Shown here piece after piece: positions 33,496 through 39,877 of a stretch of DNA of 39,877 bases (position 1 is the first letter of the stretch; each line of letters begins with the position of its first letter). The DNA comes from Saccoglossus kowalevskii (Eukaryota; Hemichordata; Enteropneusta; Harrimaniidae). The translations under genes were made by a program, and so were the position numbers. The notes under the pieces were generated by a model, which was not told where the DNA came from, did no database searches, and saw only the letters and a program-made list of their open reading frames with translations. The stretch is from NCBI RefSeq assembly GCF_000003605.2, contig NW_003109080.1:36766-76642 (forward strand), given 5' to 3'.

Positions 33496-33660
33496 TTAAA
33501 GCGGGGGAGTCGTCACCTGCGCATGCGTCAGATGGCCATAGGCTGTCACTGTTTACAAACAAGCGTCTACCCACGAGCCTTTGCGTTTTTAACGTGTGTT
33601 GTTATCGTTGCTTGGGACTCAATTCCCGCGCGTGCGCATGTAACGACCCTCCCGCTTTAA
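33496..33660. mobile_element. TTAA MITE, GCGGG family (copy b)
   Basis: Best-preserved copy, 165 bp. Both TTAA flanks are intact. The termini AGCGGGGGAGTCGTCACCTG and, reverse complemented, AGCGGGAGGGTCGTTACATG match at about 27 of 32 positions including TTAA. Non-coding. Confidence 0.85.
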
Positions 33661-33674
33661 CAAATTAAGAACAT

Positions 33675-33688
33675 ATTAAAGACAAGTT
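33675..33688. repeat. 14-bp target-site duplication of the CNBP retrocopy (3' side)
   Basis: ATTAAAGACAAGTT, identical to 36371-36384. It directly abuts the poly(A)-derived T-rich tract. Confidence 0.9.
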
Positions 33689-36370
33689 TGTTTGTTTTGT
33701 TTTTTTCTGCTCTCTTGCATTTATTCATTTACAAAAACCACTTGATTACAACAGCATCTCCCACGTGGCGATTCTCTAGTCATTTGGAGACATGAAATTT
33801 CTGCTCATGACAGAAGAAACATGCACAACAAATGGGAAGAGAACCACTGAAAATTGTTACTAACAGAACTTTCAAAATAAAACTTTAAAAGAAATACACT
33901 TCATTTATAACCTCTCTGATGTCTATAATATATATTTTTAACGTTTACAGAAACCTCAACAGCTGCTTCCTTCACACTATGCTCTTCACCTCTCAACTTC
34001 TCTCGTATGTGATACAAAAATACATGGCCACCAAAGGCCTGGTTGACATGGACTTTAAACACAAATATCGGACACGCTTGCTATTTAAAAATAAGGAAAA
34101 TTTTAAGCTTTTTGAACAAAAAATTATTAAGACTTGTTTTCCCTGAATCCAACCACAAAGTTTAATACTCAAATCTGCTTCGGACACATAATAAACGAAA
34201 GTTGTGTGGCAGTTAACTACCCAGGCGCTGCAAAAGCCAGGCCAAAGTCTGCGACCAGGTTGAAAATGTACAACTACACAAATTGTACAGAAACTGGAAG
34301 CACAAACATGTGCATTGTAAAACTAAAGTTGGAAATTGATGCAAAGAAGGGCAAGAACAAATTTTGGATCTGTTTTAAGCGTCCCAGGAAGGAAAGCAAC
34401 ATTACAATTTTTGATCTTGCTCAAAGCAGCAAACATGACAAAATCTGATAAAAGTAGCAAGAAATTTGGTCGTCTAAAAATTGCCAGAAATACAAGCCAA
34501 GACAAAGGCACTAGAATTACAATTAACTAGCGTGATCAGTACGTAGGCAGTACGAAAATTAAAAAACTTCCACAACATTCTTCTGTCCCCTGAACTGCTC
34601 TTCAAACATTGTTGCAAAGAGCACACACTTTAACTGACAGCACAAAGTTGCTTGCAGCCCATGATCTACAAATGATCTTGTTGCAGCAGTAACATGAACT
34701 TATCAAGGATTGTCACTCTCCACAAATGAAGACAGTGGCACACCAACATGCCAGAATTTTGTTAAGTACGCAATTCGTGGTTATCACCTGCCACAACTCT
34801 GAAGGGCGGTTCTTTTCCAAAAGGGGGGTTCACATAATTTCACTCCATCACTTTTACATTGGCCATGGTCATGGTCACCTCCAAAATTCTAGCACAGGGG
34901 GGCAACATTTCAATATGCCCAGACTGTTTACAGGTGATTGTAATCATACATACATACGGTAAAATGCAAGTCTTAGCTTTACAAACCCAGCTTTATAAAC
35001 ACCCAATTTTTCTTCAACATCACATGCCAAAAACTCCTAATAACATGATTTGAAATTACAACACTAAGCAATGTTTTATATTGTATTAAATGTACCTCAA
35101 ACAGTATCAACTCTGTATACCAGTGAAATCAAATTCTAGATCATCAAATCATCAGTCCTCAAAATGCCTTCACATTTATTAAATGATCCAACAGTTTCCG
35201 CTGTTTAACTGCTTATGTTGACACTAAATTGGTTATCTAAAGATCTGAAAGCTGCTAAATTAATCTTGAGAGCAAGGAATAAAACAATTCGGGGGGATCC
35301 CCAATGTTTGGGGTTTCAAAAGATACTCTACTCTAATATATAATAATGAATACAATCAAATGGTAACTTATATTCTTCAGCATCGCAGACTTTTGCAAAC
35401 TATACCATATCTCACTTCAGCCAAGACCAGCCAGTTTCCTCTTAGGAAAAACCAGACCAACAAAGTTGTCAAAAAGAACTAGGATTGTCACCTGTTCTGG
35501 AAATACTATCCTTCCCACCCCGTTTTTTTTTCATTAAATTTTATTATATTTTTAGCTTTTTGAAGAAACTGATCAATGGACCAAACATGAAATAATCTTT
35601 TCTACCCTCTGGACTTTCTTTCTGCAACTGGTACTGGCCACTTCAACTACGGTAAGATAGGCTCTGCGGTCCTTTTTATTAAAGGACTTCAAGCTGATTC
35701 ACAATCCAGTGCAAAGTGACCAGGTTCTCCACACTGGTAGCATTTGCCACCACCACCTCCGCCGCCGCCGCCACCTCCGCTGTAATTATCTTCATTCGGG
35801 CAGTTACGAGCAATATGGCCAGACATGTTGCACCTGTAGCAATTGCCTTGGCTACCACCATCTCTTCACCCCAAGTGTTGCCACCACTTTCAGAGCAATC
35901 TCTGACTATATGGCCAGTTTTCCACACTTGTAGCAGGTACAATCGTCACCTCCACTTCAACCACCTCCGCCACCACCACCGCCTTGGGGACATTCTCGGG
36001 AGAAGTGTCCAGTCTCTCCACAGGTGTAGCAGGTTCTTCCTCCACCGCCACCACCGTCTTGACGTGGCTCCTGACAGTCACGAGCTAAATGGCCACTTTT
36101 ACCACAGTTGTAACAACCATCTCTTCCATCACCGCGTCCACCACCTCGTCCTCTACCACCACCACCTCCGCCGCCGCCAGATCTGCAGTCACGCGAAATA
36201 TGGCCCTGACGTCCACAATTATAACACTCTATATCGCTCCTACCATCACTCATCTCTCCTCCCGGGTCTCTCCTCCTCCTTGTCTCCGCCTTTGCTGGAG
36301 ATTTCCCAATCAAAAAAGAGTCGAAATGAAGATTTCGAGAGAAATGCAACAATTTTCCCAATTTTTTACC
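33689..36370 (-). pseudogene. Processed pseudogene (retrocopy) of a CNBP-type zinc-knuckle mRNA
   Basis: The parent would be a cytoplasmic single-stranded nucleic-acid-binding protein of the CNBP family. The former CDS runs from ATG 36253 to TGA 35691-35689 without introns and encodes six CCHC knuckles (ECYNCGRQGHISRDC, GCYNCGKSGHLARDC, TCYTCGETGHFSREC, then three more ending [15 protein letters not shown]) with Gly/Arg-rich linkers. It is broken by a TGA at 35957-35959, a frameshift in the A run at 35918-35921, and another near 35861-35876. About 2 kb of 3' UTR follows, with AATAAA at 33725-33720 and a decayed poly(A) (T/G tract 33689-33706) 13 nt later. Perfect 14-bp target duplications flank it. 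These are hallmarks of LINE-mediated retrotransposition. The copy includes a 5' leader of about 115 bp. Confidence 0.93.
33720..33725 (-). terminator. Inherited poly(A) signal of the CNBP retrocopy
   Basis: AATAAA on the minus strand, 13 nt before the decayed poly(A) tract. It marks the 3' end of the parental mRNA. Confidence 0.75.
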
Positions 36371-36384
36371 ATTAAAGACAAGTT
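36371..36384. repeat. 14-bp target-site duplication of the CNBP retrocopy (5' side)
   Basis: ATTAAAGACAAGTT, identical to 33675-33688. Confidence 0.9.
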
Positions 36385-36738
36385 ACCGTATAACATGACC
36401 GCAACAAACTTCAGAGTTTAGAAGTAATATCGACACAACAGACCCATTCCCTTAATTTTCAATAATATTTATAAATTTCAAACAGACTGTTTGTTTTTTG
36501 GCCCACGGAACATTGCGTACTTTGCTCAATGACTGGCTAGTTTTAATCAACGGCCAATGGAATTTATAAATATTCATTAAAATAAAATACTAGTATATGG
36601 ATATGTTTTATGTTGATTGTAAAACACTGTCTCTGCGAATATACACATACAGACACAACAAATACCAATACGTATAAGCAAATGTGGCTCGATCCCGGCT
36701 ACTCGCTGCAGTGCTCTTGTGATTAGGAGTCAAACATT

Positions 36739-36869
36739 TTAAAGCGGGCAGTCGTCATTGTTTACAAACAACCGTCTACCCACGAGCCTTTGCGTTCTTA
36801 GCGTGTGTTGTTATCATCGCTTGGGACTCAATTCCCGCGCTTGCGCAGGCGACGACCCTTCCGCTTTAA
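36739..36869. mobile_element. TTAA MITE, GCGGG family (copy c)
   Basis: 131 bp, TTAA on both sides. It keeps TTTACAAACAACCGTCTACC, CCACGAGCCTTTGCG and TTGGGACTCAATTCCCGCGC. Relative to copy b it lacks the segment containing CAGATGGCCATA. Confidence 0.8.
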
Positions 36870-37349
36870 ATCATGCTTGTGGCCGAGAGATTTGTTGAAA
36901 ACAAAATTGTAAGCTAGACTCGTGGAAAAAAACAAATGTTACAGGAACAAATGTTGGCACATTAAAAAAAACAAAAAAAACAAAAAAACAAAGGGTACCA
37001 CGAAAAACAAAATTGGTCACACTCAAATTTCAAATGTGTAACCTCTTATACAGTACAGACGAAGGGCATTGCGGGATACAGACTGGAACGAACAGTCCAG
37101 TAATAATATAGTTGGCAAACCTATCAAGTACTCAGTACTCTTAGTGCAACATAGGTATTCCCTTCAACTTTATAAATTTCACTCACGCGAAGTTTCTATT
37201 GGTTAACATTGGAAAGTTTTTAAAATGACCTCGTTGCTCACTGTGTTTGTTGGTTGACTTGTTTGAATGAACTGCCATTGAAATTTGGAAATATTTATAA
37301 AAATGAAGGAGACACCCTTGTTGTACCGAGAGTAGTTACCGTATCATTC

Positions 37350-37482
37350 TTAAAGGGCGGCAGTCGTCGTGCTATGTCATGTTCGATATGGGACTCATAG
37401 CGACGTATACAACGCGTGTAAAATACATAGTTTATTTACACGAAATTCGAACACGCGCTGTGCAGCGACCAACGCGCTTTAA
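37350..37482. mobile_element. TTAA-flanked MITE, short form (copy c)
   Basis: 133 bp, almost identical to 13082-13214 (for example TTCGATATGGGACTCATAGC and ACAACGCGTGTAAAATACAT), with both TTAA flanks kept. Confidence 0.8.
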
Positions 37483-38254
37483 TGTGTTCAACCATAGACC
37501 TCGTATATATGGTTCAACCACGGTTACTTCTTATAGTAACCCTGGTTCAACAAAAAAACTGAGTAGTTCAGTGATCAAAATCCCACGGTCAAAAAATAAC
37601 TCAACTTAATTAATCAATTAAAGCGATTATTGACATACTTTGTAACACAATAAACTGTAACAATTATACTTGGAATCGTGACAACCACATTTTTTGAAGA
37701 ACATTCTATAACAATATGGGTGTGCAACTCTCACGTGAGGTCACAGGTGGTCTCAGGAAATCGTGCGTATGTACATGCCTACCAAGCGAATCATGCGACT
37801 TTTTTCGCCATCTACACATGTGATTGGAAGACGATTGGTGATTGGCTATCTTCACTGACCCTTTTCCCGTTCACTCTTTTCGTGCGTGTTTTCTGCGTGT
37901 TATTTGCATCAGCAACTGAGAGGGCAACCTATCTTAGGTATGGAAATTACCTGACCTATAATGCGAAGAAATATGGAACGAAAATATTATATTGCGTTAT
38001 TTTAGTGAATATATGTCCTATGTGTATTTTTAAAGAATAATTGTGCATTATTTGCAAACTCAACAAAACAGCAAGTCACCGTGATTGCAATTTACAGCCA
38101 TATGAATAATTATTACACTCTTAAAGGGTCTTCGCCCTATTTGTATCTGTGTCGTGTTATTATTTTGATCTGTTCAGATTGTGAAGTCCGCTTTTCGAGG
38201 TCGTGTGAATATATATTGGCCGCATGCACCAGTAGTTGAACATTTGAAATCAAA

Positions 38255-39360
38255 ATGCTGCGTGTCGCACAGTCTGGTAGTCTTCAAAGATGGCAGCAGG
38301 TTACGCCAGTCCTGCTTTCTGCGTCGCCGTTGTCAACACCAACTGGAAAGGCCCAGCTTTCGTCACACCACAGTCACGACACTTTACACGTTCTCCAGAA
38401 AAATGACAAGAAAGTTTCCCCGGTTCCACCGAGTATCCAAGGCGTTCAACCGATGTCAGCAAAGCCGACGAAGGATGTTCTTTCTCAGGCACAGTCTTTT
38501 TTAAAAAATCAAGAAGACCGCTCGAAAGTGCTGCGCGACAAGATACAGAATGCAAACCAAGGGGCGGCCTGCAGAGAATTTCACACGAGCGTGTCACATG
38601 GGGCGTCGTGTGGAACAGTAGTGGAGGAATGGGACGACGAAATGGCTTGCGTATTGCAGGGAACTTGTCTACCAGGTAGCACGATGTATTGCCGTACCAA
38701 GTCTATGTTTGGGAAGTTGAAGTTGAGCGACGTCGATCAAGGTACGTTCGGTACCGTTCAAGGCGTACGCCGATACAGCACTTCGTCGCCGGCGTTTTCT
38801 CCGGTGAGGCGATTGTCAGATTCATTTGGTCGTACGTACGAGGCATGGGACGAAGATCTAGTAACGCAGGTGCCTGTTCCAAACAAGCCGAGCTTTAATA
38901 ATATTCCCAAAATAGACAAAGCTACCAGATCGTATTATCAAGCGGAACCACGGGCCCAGTTCGTACCGGTGACTAGATTCGGTGACGCCAAACGAAGTTA
39001 CCATACCGGCGACATAGTACCACTCTCACAAAGAATGGGAAGATCGTTTGAAACGTGGGATGAAGACGTGGCACACATGATACACAATCTTCACAGTAAA
39101 CCAGTATTTGGGAGGCCACGAAGAGATATTCGTCCACCTTCCGACCCACCGAAAGTCTATGTTCCGGTAAGTTGTGAGTGCATGGTGTTACAGACAAGAC
39201 ACTGCCACACGTCATCATCATCCTCTCCTGCACCTGTACCCAAATCAAGCCAAAGGGAGAGGTTAAAGCAAGTGTTCAGAGACTATGGTGCTACGGTGGT
39301 CATATTTCATGTTAGCATTTCGTTGCTCTCCCTGGGTGGAGTTTACCTGGCAGTATCAAG
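38255..39360 (+). CDS. FAM210B-like mitochondrial membrane protein, first coding exon (partial)
   Basis: The ATG at 38255 has A at -3. The exon encodes 368 complete codons and stops at a splice donor AAG|GTGAATG (39360/39361), with the last codon split; the rest of the gene lies beyond the right edge. The C-terminal part (about residues 334-368) is the start of the DUF1279 (FAM210) domain: RERLKQVFRDYGATVVIFHV, then a hydrophobic helix to about 367, closest to vertebrate FAM210B, an inner-mitochondrial-membrane protein. The basic, Ser-rich start MLRVAQSGSLQRWQQ suits a mitochondrial presequence. The region between is far longer than in vertebrate FAM210B and contains three modules: an R-x-[YF]-[HS]-T-like motif (residues 107, 172, 247) followed by a WDDE or WDED motif (126, 198, 268). 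Similarity was judged by eye. Confidence 0.82.
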
Positions 39361-39877
39361 GTGAATGTCATGTTTTGTTAAAAAATCTGCCATGGGCAGC
39401 CAGGTGACCACCGAACTCGGCCAGATTTCTACTCGGCCAGTGACCGTACTCGGCCAGCATATGTGCATAAGGGTGTGAATGATGCAACAGCGAGCGCTGT
39501 ATTACAGACTGTCAGAGTCATATCACAACAAAATATAAAAAATGTACGGGCGTCAAAGGGTGTCGATTTCAGTGCTTTGTTAATAAAAAAAGGGATGTCT
39601 ATTTCAGTGACGAAACAGCCAGCGCTGTGTCTTTTGTCATATCACAGTAAAATGTAAAAAAAAAAATAGACGGTCGCCGATGTGATGTCTGTGATTCAAT
39701 GTAATGTCTGTGTTTTTCCTTTGAAAAGAAAATTTGCGTCACTGAAATCGACAATGTTCAGCCAATGTTGAAATCAACAACATGTCGGAGAACCAGTAGC
39801 GTTTGTGTGTGTGTGTTTGTAAACTTGCGTTGTTGAAATCGACAACAAAATAGTCACGGGAGGTGGCGACTGGTCGA
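39361..39877 (+). other. Start of intron 1 of the FAM210B-like gene
   Basis: Begins with the donor GTGAATG. It holds three spaced copies of ACTCGGCCAG (39412-39458) and a few short loosely repeated phrases (for example GAAATCGACAA near 39745 and 39835). No exon is seen before the window ends. Confidence 0.6.

Larger units (their letters stand above)
36385..38254. other. Spacer and upstream region of the FAM210B-like gene
   Basis: Contains two TTAA MITEs and an A-rich patch near 36964-36990. The last few hundred bases should hold the promoter and 5' UTR of the FAM210B-like gene. I cannot place a core promoter element, and open frames here match no family I know. Confidence 0.4.

Noticed and set aside
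34134-34448. Open frames in the 3' UTR of the CNBP retrocopy, with charged protein-like composition
   Set aside because: They lie between target duplications inside the retrocopied 3' UTR and show no domain. I see no sign of a gene inserted there.
35689-36253. Functional CNBP gene using tiny introns to avoid the breaks
   Set aside because: The poly(A) tract and perfect target duplications show retrotransposition, and the frame breaks fall inside conserved knuckle or linker sequence without GT-AG pairs at workable spacing.
35716-36375. 219-codon plus-strand frame rich in Ser, Thr and His
   Set aside because: It is the antisense of the CNBP Gly-rich linkers and zinc knuckles. Composition explains its openness.
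37678-38040. 120-codon plus-strand frame upstream of the FAM210B-like gene
   Set aside because: No recognisable domain, no plausible splice context, and it is close to the expected promoter region.

Overview
The window is nuclear DNA of an animal, most likely a marine invertebrate (a lophotrochozoan or an invertebrate deuterostome; the sequence does not let me decide). The evidence is spliced genes with GT-AG introns, a rho-class glutathione S-transferase, a FAM210B-like mitochondrial protein, a huge C2H2 zinc-finger exon, a retrotransposed mRNA copy, and AT-rich spacers full of non-LTR retrotransposon remnants and MITEs. There are no operons and no bacterial signals.

Layout, left to right. 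(1) 320-5768, plus strand: the terminal exon of a poly-zinc-finger gene, about 39 canonical C2H2 fingers in four blocks. (2) 5769-9774: flank with a MITE, a 400-bp foldback element and otherwise featureless DNA. (3) 9775-15573 and 21227-27596, minus strand: two tandem five-exon paralogues of a rho-class glutathione S-transferase (GST-A and GST-B). GST-B is intact (227 aa). GST-A has lost the normal donor of exon 3 and either uses a weak substitute or is decaying. Their introns hold MITEs, tandem duplications, a minisatellite and a 5'-truncated LINE with a target-site duplication. (4) 27597-33660: spacer with a second LINE tail, hairpins and TTAA-flanked MITEs. (5) 33675-36384, minus strand: a full-length processed pseudogene of a CNBP-type zinc-knuckle mRNA, bounded by a perfect 14-bp target-site duplication and carrying a decayed poly(A) tract. 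(6) 36385-38254: spacer with two more TTAA MITEs. (7) 38255-39360, plus strand: first coding exon of a FAM210B-like gene that runs off the right edge.

The genes do not form one pathway. The GST pair is a local detoxification cluster, and two matches to the CNC-sMaf (NRF2-type) element lie in GST-A intron 1. Most other structure records transposition: two related TTAA MITE families, a TA-flanked mariner-like MITE family, two foldbacks, LINE fragments, and the LINE-type retrocopy of CNBP. I found no clearly new multi-gene system. The most notable items are the CNBP retrocopy, the GST-A splice-site change, the repeated modules in the FAM210B-like N-terminus, and the homogenised finger blocks of the zinc-finger gene.
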